Positions 47,971 to 59,000 of a DNA stretch of 64,000 bases are shown here, piece after piece. A program made the position numbers and the translations under genes. Under the pieces are notes generated by a model, which was not told the DNA's origin, ran no database searches, and worked only from the letters and a program-made list of their open reading frames with translations. The DNA comes from Symbiodinium natans (lineage: Eukaryota > Sar > Dinophyceae > Suessiales > Symbiodiniaceae): contig CAJNDS010000569.1 of NCBI GenBank assembly GCA_905221605.1, positions 1 to 64,000 of the forward strand, given 5' to 3'. Positions within the stretch are counted from its first letter, which is position 1, and every line of letters begins with the position of its first letter.

Positions 47971-50487
47971 ATGGACGCACGTGGATGGGTCTTTCTTCTG
48001 GCTTGCCGATGCGTTCGTGCTTTGACTAGTCAGCCTCGGTTGATGAGAGTTGACGTGTGCAACTTTCAACGCGACTCTGTGGCGTACAGCTCGTTCCAGA
48101 AGGCTCGGCAAAGCGGTGGTTCCCGGCTCATTGGCACTTGGGAGAACGTCGTCACTTCATTTGCCCCCGAAGTCGTCATCTCGCCAGCTCACCCTTCAAA
48201 AGCAAATTGGCATTTTTCTTGGCTCCAGACTGTGCACTGGGACTACGTGTCTTACGTCTTGCACACACAGGGGAGCTTCGATGTCGATGCTGAGACTGTG
48301 CTCCTGTCCAACATGATACTTGCATTCACAAAGCTTGCTGTCATGGTTGGGCATGAGACTTGGGGAGTGCCGGGCAGCATGGGCCAGGACATGGTTGAGG
48401 AGTTCACGAATGAGGCTTCCTCAGTTGTGATGGAGTCCGTGAGGTGGCTCGATGCTGCGGCCTCGCAATTTTTTGAGTCTCGTATGGGAGACAAGACGGT
48501 CAGCATCTTCGGAATGCTGCAGTGGTTGAGCACATTGTTCACTTTCCAGCGGCGTCGAGACATGAAACAGCTTGGAGGTGTACGGCATCCTTGCAGGACC
48601 GCAAAAAGGCCAGCCGTGAACAGCACTGCAAAGGGAGGCTTGTGGCACGTGCTCCTGGGAGACTTACTAACGTGCTTGAAGAGTCGACAGCTGATCAGAG
48701 ATGGCAAAGTATCGAGGCCGCTGGCGTGGGTCCTGGATCTGGGCCGGCGCTACTGGGCACCGCTCCACGTGGCCATGGCCGAGGCGGCCGGAACGGAGCC
48801 TTACCTGCTTCCCTTTCCCAGCGCCCTGCAGCCACGGCCGCCAGCGCACCGAGATCCTCGGCGCTTGCCGCTGGCGGAGCTGTGCGCCACCGGGAGGCAG
48901 CAACGCCAGCTTCAAAGGTCCGCTGTCGGAGGAGTGCCACTGCCAACGGAGAGCCCGATGGTCTCTGCCTACCAGCGTGATGGCACCCGCGTTACTGTGG
49001 TTACAGTAGCTACGGGCTTGCCGAACAGCGCTGATTCTTCGAGGCCCTCGTCAGATCGGTTGGCGTACCTTCTCGACTTCCTGATTTACGTGGAGAAGCC
49101 TCGTGGTGAATGCATCCGTCGGGGTCGCTGTGGTGACAAGAATCGGACGGTCTACACTTGCGGTCCGCACGCAGCCCTCTTACCTGAAGTGTCCCTGAGA
49201 AAGTGGCGGTGCCTCTTTCCGACCGGCAAGGAGCGGTGGGTAGATGCTTATGCTGTAAGCTTCTTCCGGCAAGCTGCTACCATCAGATGTCCTGTTCCGT
49301 CGGACGTTTCCCTGTCCCTCGAGGGCCCACTGCTTGTGGAGCTTCAGGCCGATTCGCCTTATGCCGGCGCTGAAGCCTGGAAGATTGCGGCGGACGTCTG
49401 TGCGAAGCTGTCCGAAGGGGCTGGTGCGGAAGCTCCGGATGCGGTAGTTGCTGAGGATGCTGCCGACGCGGCTGCGCGACTGGCGATTTGCGTCCAGCCT
49501 GCATGGGACATGCCCGACTTGGAAAGGAGCGTGCCGCGGCTGATTGAGACCTTCCTGCGTTACTACCAACTGCTTGGTGCTGACAGCTTTACCTTCTACG
49601 ACTTCGACGGGTCCTTCGCTAGCCACCCCGAGATTGTGGGCCTGCTTGCTACAGGCAAGCTGAAGTACTTCCCTCGCTTCATGAAAGCTGTCTCGGAGCT
49701 TTTGGAAGACGCCTGGAATCTGAAGCTTGTGAAAGGGCAAACAGGTTCTCGAGCCAGCTTTATTCAGGAGCTTACCTTGAACCATTGCGTGTTGAACTAC
49801 CGGAGCGCGGCGGACTTCGTCCTGCTGGCCGACAAGGACGTGTTCCTGGCGTTTGGTCCAAGCATACCCGTTTTTCCACAGGCGCGGGGATGTTGGCGCG
49901 ATGCCGGAACCACTTCAACCTGTTGTTCCGGCACAGGCCCACATGCAAGGGGCAGGGTCCATTTTCATGGCAAGACCCCGTGCTGGGAGGGATCACGGAC
50001 TTTTTCGAAATGCTGCTTGGAGTACATGCCCGAAGCCCCCATGCCCAGTCCCTGGCCGGAGTTTTTGAAGAGTCGCTCGCCAGAGTTCTGGCGGGCTGTT
50101 GGCACCATCGCCCTGGGCGTCTGTGAGTTTGCCGTGCCTTCGTCTCTGAACACCTCGCAAACAGGATCGGGGTGGTCATTCTCCTCCCACATCTGGCGCC
50201 CGAAAAGTTGTGAGTCTCAGTATTATCATTTGGTCAGCCCGTGGCGCTTCATGTCCCAGAACTCCGAGTGGGTAAGATTGAGGCCGGGGAGTGTGAGATA
50301 CTACGTGGACAGTGAGGCTGCCCGTGCCATGCACCTCGTGAATCTTCACAAGGTCAGGTGCACCGAGCAACGAAACGACTACGGCAATGGGAGGCAGCCG
50401 TGCAACTGGCCGGATTTTGGCCTGCGCTGGTCGCTGCCCGGCTTGCCAGGCTCAGATCGCTCAACAGCTCTAAACTTCACATCCTGA
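47971..50487 (+). CDS. GT92-like glycosyltransferase, tandem copy 2
   Basis: The frame opens at 47920. I choose the ATG at 47971 because it gives a signal-like start (MDARGWVFLLACRCVRALTS), hence 838 aa. The N-terminal 250 residues (GTWENVVTSFAPE, HWDYVSYVLHT, FGMLQWLSTLFTF) are shared with copies 1 and 3 only. The catalytic region begins near residue 510 with CVQPAWDMPDLERSVPRLIE, RYYQLLGADSFTFYDFDGSF and DFVLLADKDVFLAFG, the last resembling the acidic metal-binding motif of DUF23/GT92. It ends with RPGSVRYYVDSEAARAMHLV. GT92 enzymes are secretory-pathway galactosyltransferases; substrate unknown. From 48711 to 50449 the sequence is nearly identical to copy 3. The last 12 codons differ from copy 3. 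Confidence 0.65.
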   Translation: MDARGWVFLLACRCVRALTSQPRLMRVDVCNFQRDSVAYSSFQKARQSGGSRLIGTWENVVTSFAPEVVISPAHPSKANWHFSWLQTVHWDYVSYVLHTQGSFDVDAETVLLSNMILAFTKLAVMVGHETWGVPGSMGQDMVEEFTNEASSVVMESVRWLDAAASQFFESRMGDKTVSIFGMLQWLSTLFTFQRRRDMKQLGGVRHPCRTAKRPAVNSTAKGGLWHVLLGDLLTCLKSRQLIRDGKVSRPLAWVLDLGRRYWAPLHVAMAEAAGTEPYLLPFPSALQPRPPAHRDPRRLPLAELCATGRQQRQLQRSAVGGVPLPTESPMVSAYQRDGTRVTVVTVATGLPNSADSSRPSSDRLAYLLDFLIYVEKPRGECIRRGRCGDKNRTVYTCGPHAALLPEVSLRKWRCLFPTGKERWVDAYAVSFFRQAATIRCPVPSDVSLSLEGPLLVELQADSPYAGAEAWKIAADVCAKLSEGAGAEAPDAVVAEDAADAAARLAICVQPAWDMPDLERSVPRLIETFLRYYQLLGADSFTFYDFDGSFASHPEIVGLLATGKLKYFPRFMKAVSELLEDAWNLKLVKGQTGSRASFIQELTLNHCVLNYRSAADFVLLADKDVFLAFGPSIPVFPQARGCWRDAGTTSTCCSGTGPHARGRVHFHGKTPCWEGSRTFSKCCLEYMPEAPMPSPWPEFLKSRSPEFWRAVGTIALGVCEFAVPSSLNTSQTGSGWSFSSHIWRPKSCESQYYHLVSPWRFMSQNSEWVRLRPGSVRYYVDSEAARAMHLVNLHKVRCTEQRNDYGNGRQPCNWPDFGLRWSLPGLPGSDRSTALNFTS

Positions 50488-51278
50488 ACACCGAGAAGCA
50501 CCGAGAAGCTCAGGGCTCGGGTGGGTTTGCGACGCGAGTGGAAAGCCCGACGGGACACACACCCACACAGTGGCCCACACATCTAAGCCCGACCTTTACC
50601 CACAGTACCCGTGAATCTTCAACAAGGACAAAGCGATCTGGCCCCGCGAGGTTGCAGGTTTCGTGATACTCAGAGATATTGGGTCGAGGCTTTCGGCTTT
50701 CACTACCTTTAACAGCCCCTTTTAGGGATTTCCGGCTTTGGGTTTACGTTCACTTGGGGGGTTGAGGGTTTAGGGTTCTTCCTTTCATCTCAGAGGCCAT
50801 GCGATTTGGGTCACGGGGTCTATGCTGCGACGCAGTTTGCAGCTTGACAAGTCAAACCTTGACTAGCTGGGAAGTAAGTCCCCGTTCCAGCTCCCTCAAC
50901 GCTCTCCGCTCTCCCGACACAGTAGTCCTCAAAACTCGGTGCAAACTCCCTGAACCCCCCAAACTTCACAGACTCTTGTTTGTTGGCTTAATCGCAGGGC
51001 TTGAGATTCAGGATTTGAGCTTGTGTCGACATGAGTCATGAGCATTTGCCTCTGAACCATTTAAAACAGAACGTGCTCCACGTGCAACCCCGGATGTTTG
51101 CTCAAAGGTGCTGCTTCAGAAGCCTGAATTCTAAAAGCCTCAACCCCCGAACTTCTAGACCATCCAGTCTAAGCCGTCGACCACGTTGTGGGAGAAATGT
51201 TTCCGATACGGAGGTGCGTCGGGAATCGTTCGGTTTGATTCTGTCGTTGGGAATAGATTCACAGACCAGACTCTCCCC
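50488..51278. other. Spacer between the tandem GT92-like genes
   Basis: No gene recognised. A degenerate telomere-like patch (GGGTTTAGGGTT, with TTTTAGGG nearby) lies at 50715-50780. It should contain the leader of copy 3. Confidence 0.45.
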
Positions 51279-53807
51279 ATGCCACGTCTGCTCCTGGTTT
51301 GGGTCTTCTCGGTCTGCAGTTGGGGCGGAAATGCCCTCCTTCAGCCGGTTGCACCGGGAATGAGAGTGCAAAAGGTCAATACGTGCAGCAATGAGTTTCC
51401 AGGCACTCTTATGCATCAGTCGGTTCAGAAGGCCAAGCACCTTTGTACTTGTCGAGTACTTGGTACTTGGGGCAACGTGGTAACTTCATTCGCGCCAGAA
51501 AGCCTCATGACCCGAGCGCAATCAGACACAGCATTTTGGCATTATCCTTGGCTCCATCATACTCACATGGACTACGTGTCTTACCTGTTGCACACTCTGG
51601 GGAACGATGACGCGGAAGCTGGAACTCAAAGGGAGCTTGCATGTTCGCTGCTAGTGCAGTGTGTTCTCATCTTCAAGACTCTTGTCGTCCTGATTGGGCA
51701 TGACTCATGGGAGCTGGCGTGGACCGACTTCCGGCATGTAGTTGAGGAGTTCATTGACGCGACATCGCCACTGTCACAGAAGTCTGCGGAGTTGATGGGC
51801 CATATCGCTTCGGTGCTCTTGACTGACATTCCCAATGAGATGACTTTGAGCATATTTGGGATGCTGCAGTGGCTCAGTACAGTGCTCAACTTTCCAAAGC
51901 GTGGAGGGAAGAGGCGTGTGGCTCAAAGCACACGCCCTTGCTTACCTGCAAAGAGCCAGGCATGGAACCACACTTTGAAAGAAGGCAAATGGCGCATTCT
52001 CTTGGAGGAGCTTGTGTCCTGTCTCATCAAGCAACAGCTATATACCAGGGGCAGCATATCGAGGCCGCTGGCGTGGGTCCTGGATCTGGGCCGGCGCTAC
52101 TGGGCACCGCTCCACGTGGCCATGGCCGAGGCGGCCGGAACGGAGCCTTACCTGCTTCCCTTTCCCAGCGCCCTGCAGCCGCGGCCGCCAGCGCACCGAG
52201 ATCCTCGGCGCTTGCCGCTGGCGGAGCTGTGCGCCACCGGGAGGCAGCAACGCCAGCTTCAAAGGTCCGCTGTCGGAGGAGTGCCACTGCCAACGGAGAG
52301 CCCCATGGTCTCTGACTCTGCCTACCAGCGGGATGGCACCCGCCTTACTGTGGTCACAGTGGCTACGGGCTTGCCGAACAGCGCTGACTCTGAGAGACCT
52401 TCGTCAGATGGGTTGGCGTACCTTCTCGACTTCCTGATTTACGTGGAGAGGCCTCGTGGTGAATGCATCCGTCGGGGTCGCTGTGGTGACAAGAATCGGA
52501 CGGTCTACACTTGCGGTCCGCACGCAGCCATCTTACCTGAAGTGTCCCTGAGAAAGTGGCGGTGCCTCTTTCCGACCGGCAAGGAGCGGTGGGTAGATGC
52601 TTATGCTGTAAGCTTCTTCCGGCAAGCTGCTACAATCAGATGCCCTGTTCCGTCGGACGTTTCCCTGTCCCTCGAGGGCCCACTGCTTGTGGAGCTTCAG
52701 GCCGATTCACCTTATGCCGGCGCTGAAGCCTGGAAGATTGCGGCGGACGTCTGTGCGAAGCTGTCCGAAGGGGCTGGTGCGGAAGCTCCGGATGCGGTAG
52801 TTGCTGAGGATGCTGCGGACGCGGCCGCGCGACTGGCGATTTGCGTCCAGCCTGCATGGGACATGCCCGACTTGGAAAGGAGCGTGCCGCGGCTGATTGA
52901 GACCTTCCTGCGTTACTACCAACTGCTTGGTGCTGACAGCTTTACCTTCTACGACTTCGACGGGTCCTTCGCTAGCCACCCCGAGATTGTGGGCCTGCTT
53001 GCTACAGGCAAGCTGAAGTACTTCCCTCGCTTCATGAAAGCTGTCTCGGAGCTTTTGGAAGACGCCTGGAATCTGAAGCTTGTGAAAGGGCAAACAGGTT
53101 CTCGAGCCAGCTTTATTCAGGAGCTTACCTTGAACCATTGCGTGTTGAACTACCGGAGCGCGGCGGACTTCGTCCTGCTGGCCGACAAGGACGTGTTCCT
53201 GGCGTTTGGTCCAAGCATACCCGTTTTTCCACAGGCGCGGGGATGTTGGCGCGATGCCGGAACCACTTCAACCTGTTGTTCCGGCACAGGCCCACATGCA
53301 AGGGGCAGGGTTCATTTTCATGGCAAGACCCCGTGCTGGGAGGGCTCACGGACTTTTTCGAAATGCTGCTTGGAGTACATGCCCGAAGCCCCCATGCCCA
53401 GTCCCTGGCCGGAGTTTTTGAAGAGTCGCTCGCCAGAGTTCTGGCGGGCTGTTGGCACCATCGCCCTGGGCGTCTGTGAGTTTGCCGTGCCTTCGTCTCT
53501 GAACACCTCGCAAACAGGATCGGGGTGGTCATTCTCCTCCCACATCTGGCGCCCGAAAAGTTGTGAGTCTCAGTATTATCATTTGGTCAGCCCGTGGCGC
53601 TTCATGTCCCAGAACTCCGAGTGGGTAAGATTGAGGCCGGGGAGTGTGAGATACTACGTGGACAGTGAGGCTGCCCGTGCCATGCACCTCGTGAATCTTC
53701 ACAAGGTCAGGTGCACCGAGCAACGAAACGACTACGGCAATGGGAGGCAGCCGTGCAACTGGCCGGACTTTGGCCTGCGCTGGTCGCTGCCCGGCTTGCC
53801 AGATTGA
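51279..53807 (+). CDS. GT92-like glycosyltransferase, tandem copy 3
   Basis: The frame opens at 51186. The ATG at 51279 starts a clear signal peptide (MPRLLLVWVFSVCSWGGNAL), giving 842 aa. Domain order matches copy 2: an N-terminal family-specific region diverged in sequence but with GTWGNVVTSFAPE, HMDYVSYLLHT and FGMLQWLSTVLNF kept, then the GT92-like part with GADSFTFYDFDGS and ADKDVFLAFG. From 52058 to 53802 it is almost identical to copy 2. The one insertion seen is six bases (one GACTCT, in phase) at about 52314. The stop comes at once after the shared block, so one of the two C-termini was probably altered when the block was copied. Confidence 0.65.
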   Translation: MPRLLLVWVFSVCSWGGNALLQPVAPGMRVQKVNTCSNEFPGTLMHQSVQKAKHLCTCRVLGTWGNVVTSFAPESLMTRAQSDTAFWHYPWLHHTHMDYVSYLLHTLGNDDAEAGTQRELACSLLVQCVLIFKTLVVLIGHDSWELAWTDFRHVVEEFIDATSPLSQKSAELMGHIASVLLTDIPNEMTLSIFGMLQWLSTVLNFPKRGGKRRVAQSTRPCLPAKSQAWNHTLKEGKWRILLEELVSCLIKQQLYTRGSISRPLAWVLDLGRRYWAPLHVAMAEAAGTEPYLLPFPSALQPRPPAHRDPRRLPLAELCATGRQQRQLQRSAVGGVPLPTESPMVSDSAYQRDGTRLTVVTVATGLPNSADSERPSSDGLAYLLDFLIYVERPRGECIRRGRCGDKNRTVYTCGPHAAILPEVSLRKWRCLFPTGKERWVDAYAVSFFRQAATIRCPVPSDVSLSLEGPLLVELQADSPYAGAEAWKIAADVCAKLSEGAGAEAPDAVVAEDAADAAARLAICVQPAWDMPDLERSVPRLIETFLRYYQLLGADSFTFYDFDGSFASHPEIVGLLATGKLKYFPRFMKAVSELLEDAWNLKLVKGQTGSRASFIQELTLNHCVLNYRSAADFVLLADKDVFLAFGPSIPVFPQARGCWRDAGTTSTCCSGTGPHARGRVHFHGKTPCWEGSRTFSKCCLEYMPEAPMPSPWPEFLKSRSPEFWRAVGTIALGVCEFAVPSSLNTSQTGSGWSFSSHIWRPKSCESQYYHLVSPWRFMSQNSEWVRLRPGSVRYYVDSEAARAMHLVNLHKVRCTEQRNDYGNGRQPCNWPDFGLRWSLPGLPD

Positions 53808-55482
53808 GGAGGCATCCTCAAGAGAGCTCAGAGACCTCATCTCCTACACGGTGAAACCAGAGAGGGCCCACAATGTCAACCTGCAGCGCAAGCACCAGAG
53901 ATTCCCTTGAATGATGCGGACGTGATCCGATGCTGGTGTCAGATGCGCAGTCTCTGAATGTAAAAAAGGAGGCTCTTCCTGGTCACGATTCCTAAGGCGT
54001 GTTTTTGAGAGTGCACGGCGTGTCTTCAAGGTCATGTGCGGTGAATCCTGCTGGCATCACATATGATCAACCACTCCCAGCCGTGCATCTCTTGCGGTTG
54101 CATTGCCTCGAAGCTAGGCTCATTGGGAGAAGGTGCTTGGAAGCTGCCGCGACGCTGCAACCGGACGTTGTACTTGGTTTGGTCAGATCCTTTGCAGATC
54201 CCTTGCAGGTGCTCTGCGCGCTGTTCAATATGGCCTTGGTCTTCTGTACCTTTCTGTCAGGAGCTGTAGCTATGATCGACCTGCTTGCCATACATGGCAA
54301 GCGACCTCGCCCTGCTGTGTTGCGCCCTTCAAAAGAAGTCTTCCTCACAGAGGGCCAAGCACCGAAGCACCAACGTGTAGTGCTGTTCCAGGTCTCCGCA
54401 GCCCCTGAAAGCACCTGACCCCACAAGCCCTCCCTTCAAAGTCCTCTGCTTTTCCTGGGCTGCTGAGGGGCTGGGAGCTTTGGATTGTTTAGGATGCCTG
54501 GGATGTAAAATGATGTAAACAGCATCTGGCTTTGGTACATGAGGATGTGCTTTGGGATTGTTGGGATTGCGCTGCCTTGTGACGTCAGCAAGGGGGTCGG
54601 CAAAACTTGCACTTCTCTGGAACAGTCGCACGGGGATCTCGTGTTGACAGCAGCTGCTCTGCGTCACGACACGCTTGCCGCACGCATGCGGGACGCTGCC
54701 ACGCTGTCACTGGCTCCAGGTTCCCTGAGTTTCGAAGCTAAAAAGCCAGCTGACAGTGCCAGATGCATGTTGCTCCATGTTTTCGCTGTTGACGTGTTGA
54801 CCCCGAGCCATCCAAGCCATGAGCCGATGTGAGATGGGGCTGCTTGGAACTCGATTCTATTCCGGGTCTGTGCTGTGATCTTGTGCACCTTCGTGTGACC
54901 TCATGTTGCCGCCTGAAGCTCCATGGGTCTTTGCCAAGTGTAGCGAGACTCTGGAGCACCAACTTGTTTTTTTTGGAGGTGCCTTAAATCCGGCCCTCAC
55001 CCAGGCAACTCTGTGTCGCAGACCTCTCCCTGTTGGTGGTGTGCCTTGGTTTCAGCTAGCGGCGTTGTTCGTGGCTGCAAGCGTTTGCTAGGATGCCAGG
55101 AACTTGCAAGTAGACCAAAACATGCACTCTCCTCCGTGTACGCCGTGCGGATTTACACTAGACGAGTCCAAGGGCATTCGGGGTTTTCGGGGTTTCAGGC
55201 TTGCCGGTTTTTCGACGCAGATGTTCCCCAAATGTACGATCGAAGGACTATTGAGAGCTCACGCTGGAGTGTGTTCAGGCTTCAAGGTTGACACCCGTGG
55301 TTTCCTTGAAAAGGGTTGCGCAAAAAGTTTCCGCGTTGAGCGCTCCATCCTCCACGGCGTTTGATGCACCTCTCGGAGATGGAAGTGGTGGTAAAATGCA
55401 GTACTCTGCAGCAGAGCCTGAAAAGCTAACCCTCAAGAATGGTTTCAGAAGGGGCTGAGGCTGAGACAAGAAGCCCCAACTT
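53808..55482. other. Gene-poor DNA between the GT92-like pair and the telomeric repeat
   Basis: Frames of 90-140 codons occur (for example 53999-54418) but none resembles a known family and none shows a clear coding character. Confidence 0.4.
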
Positions 55483-55634
55483 CCTAACCCTAAACCCTAA
55501 ACCCTAAACCCTAAACCCTAAACCCTAAACCCTAAACCCTAAACCCTAAACCCGAAACCCTAAACCCCCAAGCCTAAAGCCTAAAGCCTAAAGCCTAAAG
55601 CCTAAACCCTAAGCCCTAAACCCTAAACCCTAAA
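55483..55634. repeat. Interstitial telomeric repeat (CCCTAAA)n
   Basis: About twenty units, read as CCCTAAA on this strand (TTTAGGG on the other), with a central run of variant CCTAAAG units at about 55568-55605. TTTAGGG is the telomere type of dinoflagellates and many plants. A further short patch at 55739-55757 abuts the copia-2 LTR. Confidence 0.95.
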
Positions 55635-55757
55635 GAAGCCACACAGAACCCTGCTGGTGGTCGGTGGGGGGAGGGCCGTTGTTGGGGTGTCCTGTTTTTT
55701 GATGGACTTCCAGTCTGTTCAAGCCAAAAACCCCAGACCCTTAACCCTAAGCCCTAA

Positions 55758-55992
55758 TGTTGATACATGGTGTCAGTGTCATCATCGGGGGCAACAGGCC
55801 TTGTGAAATCATGGGCTGCCATGGCGGGTTCACTCGCTCCTCTGTTTCTCGCACACAGAAAGACGATGCGACATGAGTTCCACTGGCATCTGTGCATACA
55901 GTGGAGCAAGCTGTGTTATGCTTCTCATGTGTGATGAGCCGTTCGAGGCTGCAAAAGAGTGAGGAGATATCCCCTATACATCCATTTCAACA
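55758..55992 (-). repeat. 3' LTR of copia-2
   Basis: Read on the minus strand, it starts TGTTGAAATGG at 55992 and ends TATCAACA at 55758, giving TGTTGA...TCAACA short inverted termini. It is 235 bp and sits just downstream of a polypurine tract. A GTATAGGGGATA element near its start could serve as a TATA-like signal. The outer flank is CCCTAAGCCCTAA, so the element inserted into telomere-type repeats. Confidence 0.82.
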
Positions 55993-56001
55993 CTCCTCCT
56001 T
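55993..56001 (-). promoter_or_regulatory. Polypurine tract of copia-2
   Basis: AAGGAGGAG on the minus strand lies immediately before the 3' LTR and 40 bases after the polyprotein stop, as expected for a plus-strand primer site of an LTR retrotransposon. Confidence 0.8.
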
Positions 56002-56040
56002 GAAGTGACCGTCAGGTCTCTTCACTTCTATACAGAAACT

Positions 56041-59000
56041 TCAAATCGTTCTCGTTGCATACAGCTGCCTACCTCCATTCCGACAGCAAGCACAAAATGT
56101 GCGAATTTGAATCTGCGAGGCGTTCCGAAGGCCCCAACAGTCTCTTGTGATATGCACGTGGTCACCCCCATTCGTCACATAGAACGGTCCCGGGTGCCAC
56201 GTTGGAACTTCTCGCTCCACTTCTCGAATCTCGATCCTCGCAGGCTCAGCAGACATCAGCCTTGTCATTCCCATACTGCATTGGACCTGGGCATCCACCA
56301 TTATCGGCCTGGTAGCGGGCGTTCGCAACCGATCATTCAACTGCTCCGCCAACTCATCTTCCACCATGTTTCGAAGCCTTTCCAGGCGCCGGCTTCTTCT
56401 TGGATCCCAGCGGCGGTCAAACCATCTCATGGTCTTACCATATGCCCATCTGAGAACTTCCCACGCAACCAGCATAGTGATGCAAGCCATCATCATGAGG
56501 ATGTAGAACTCGATTGACCCATCCAACTGGAGGGAAGCTTGAGGGTTCTCGGCCTTGGATCCACACACCCAACCACACATCAAGAGGATCCTCAAGATCT
56601 TCGCCTTAAGCTCCGTTGCCAACAGCCCTTGCAGCCCCCAGAGTCGGCATAACTCTTCATGGCGATCTTTGGGCAGTGGTTTGGTTAAAAGGTCAGCCTT
56701 CTGGAACTGGCCTCTACAGTGGCAGACCTTCAAAAAGCCAAACTTTGCCTGTTCCCTCAGGTACGATGCACGGACCTTCAGGTGGCGGGTTCTCCAAGAA
56801 CCCGCCCCGTCAGAGCTGAGCCCCACCGCCGCCATATTGTCGATCTGCAGCTCCAGCACATTGACCTGGATGTCGAGCTGGCGGATTACAGCCATCACTG
56901 CTCTGGCAAGTACGATACTGTCTATGGACGCAACGAGTTCGCACTCTGCGGTCGACAGAGTTACGAAACTCTGCCGACCGCTTCGCCAGGCCACCGGGCA
57001 ATTGTAAAGGCAAACCAGAGTTCCGGTGTGCGACCGTCGCCCAGTCGGGGCGAACGACGAGTCGCTGAAGGCTTGCAGCGTCACGCCACCAGGCACCAGC
57101 AGCAAACCACGAGCCTTCGTCCTCTGCAGGAAGCCCAATATTCTGGATCCTATCTGGATCACCTTCTCCGGGTTCTTCAGCACATGGCTCGCCATGATCG
57201 ACAAGTGGAATGCGAGGTCAGGCCTCGAACGTTGGCTTATCCAGAGCAACTCTCCAGTTATCTTTTGTGCTTCGCGGATGGCACCTGGGCTCTTGGAAGA
57301 TTCTGCAGGGTTCTCCTCCTCCTCATCCATTGCCATCCATTCTCGTGGGCAAGGCACCAATCCCATCTGGGTCTTTGGCACTTCATACGCCCTCAACAGT
57401 TCAGCAATGTACGCCTCCTGGTTGATGAAGTAGCATCCAGTCTCCGTTCTCTGAATCTCACAACCCAGAAACCTGACCACTCGTCCTTCATCACATAGTT
57501 CCAACTCCGAAACCTCCCATTCTGCCTTGAATCTCTCGCCCAAGGTTTCCACCAATCTACGGTCTCCACAGATCAAAATATCGTCCACGTAGATCAAGAT
57601 GGCACCGATCACCCGGTTCTCACCCGCATAGTGCACTGACCAAAGGTTCGGCTCGATGTCGCCCTGTTTGAGGACCACCTTCCGTCCATCCATGTTGACT
57701 ACAAAGTCCTTCAACACCGAATCCCGGTACTGCGCCCAAAGCCGTGGACTTTGCCTCAGTCCATACAGGGCCCGTGTCAACTTCCAACGCTCTTGCTTGT
57801 TCACCACCCCCAGCAACACGAGGACATGTGGCGGTGTGACGACCACAACCTTCTCCCCCTCCTCTGTAGGCATTGGCGTAAGGAGGAACGCCCCAGTAAC
57901 GTCGATGGCACCAATATACCATTTCCGTCTCCCAGATTCAACCAGGACACATCTGAGCGTCTCTCCCGCGGCACCCGAGGCAAAACAGTCTAGCAGCTGC
58001 TCATCTATCATGTTGCCACATGCCACAATCCTGGCCTTGCGTCGGTAGAGGGCCTGTGAGCCCTTCTTGGGTGGTTTGATCGTGTAGACGACCTTGGCCG
58101 GGACCACCAGCATATCGTCCATCTTGAACCGTTTCAGAAGTTCTCCCATTGTCGTCCTGTCGAACCCCTTCTTGACAACACCAAACTCCTCAAGGATGGG
58201 GTCCTTCCAAAAATCCAAATGAGCCTTGGCTTCTGCGGGATCCACGTTGTAGACCACATCTACTGGGGTTCGCATCGACTCCAGTAGCTCTTCCATTCCC
58301 TTGGTAAACTCCGGCTCTGCCTTCATGACACGAGGGTTTTCTACTCCCTTCTCGTGCAAATAGCCTTGAAGCTTCTCCAAGTCCTCCATGGCCAACTTCT
58401 CGTCCACAGCCTCCAACGTTAAGTTCCGACACTTCCGTTGTGCCATCGACAAGTCCTCCGCGCTTGGCCCTTCCAACATTTGAACTTTACGAACACCCGT
58501 CGGTTCGTCCACATGGATCTCCCATTTTCCAACAAACTCCGCATCCATCGGCTCGGTGTTGTCTTCTGGCTCCTCATCGTCCCGGTCCGTGTACTCCTCA
58601 TCAGATACTTCATTGTACTGATCCGGATCCGGATCATCCGGAATTCGCTCCTCCTCATTGTCCGAATCATCATCCTCATCATCCGGATCTTCGTCGTCGT
58701 TCTCCTCCTCCTCCTCAATCGGATCTTCGGTCTCAATGGGAAACCCCAACTCCACAAGCTTGTTCAGCTCGCCTTCCGTCAGCTTCTCGAAACCAGATGG
58801 GGTATAACCAACTAGCAACCAATCATTCGCCGAGTTAGGTAGGAAGCCGTGGAATTTCTTCGGGTTGAAACCAGTGGCTCGATGTCTAATATCGTAGAAA
58901 CGTCCAACACCCTGGCTTCCATCTGGCAGGACCTGTGGCATGTCACCCCGTACAGCCTCGCCCCTTGCAGGATTTGAGTCATCATCTCCAGACACCCATA

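Noticed and set aside
49785-50126. 113-codon frame inside GT92-like copy 2 (also in copy 3)
   Set aside because: It matches the reading frame that copy 1 enters after its 8-bp gap, but it ends without the conserved C-terminus, so I treat it as a shadow frame.
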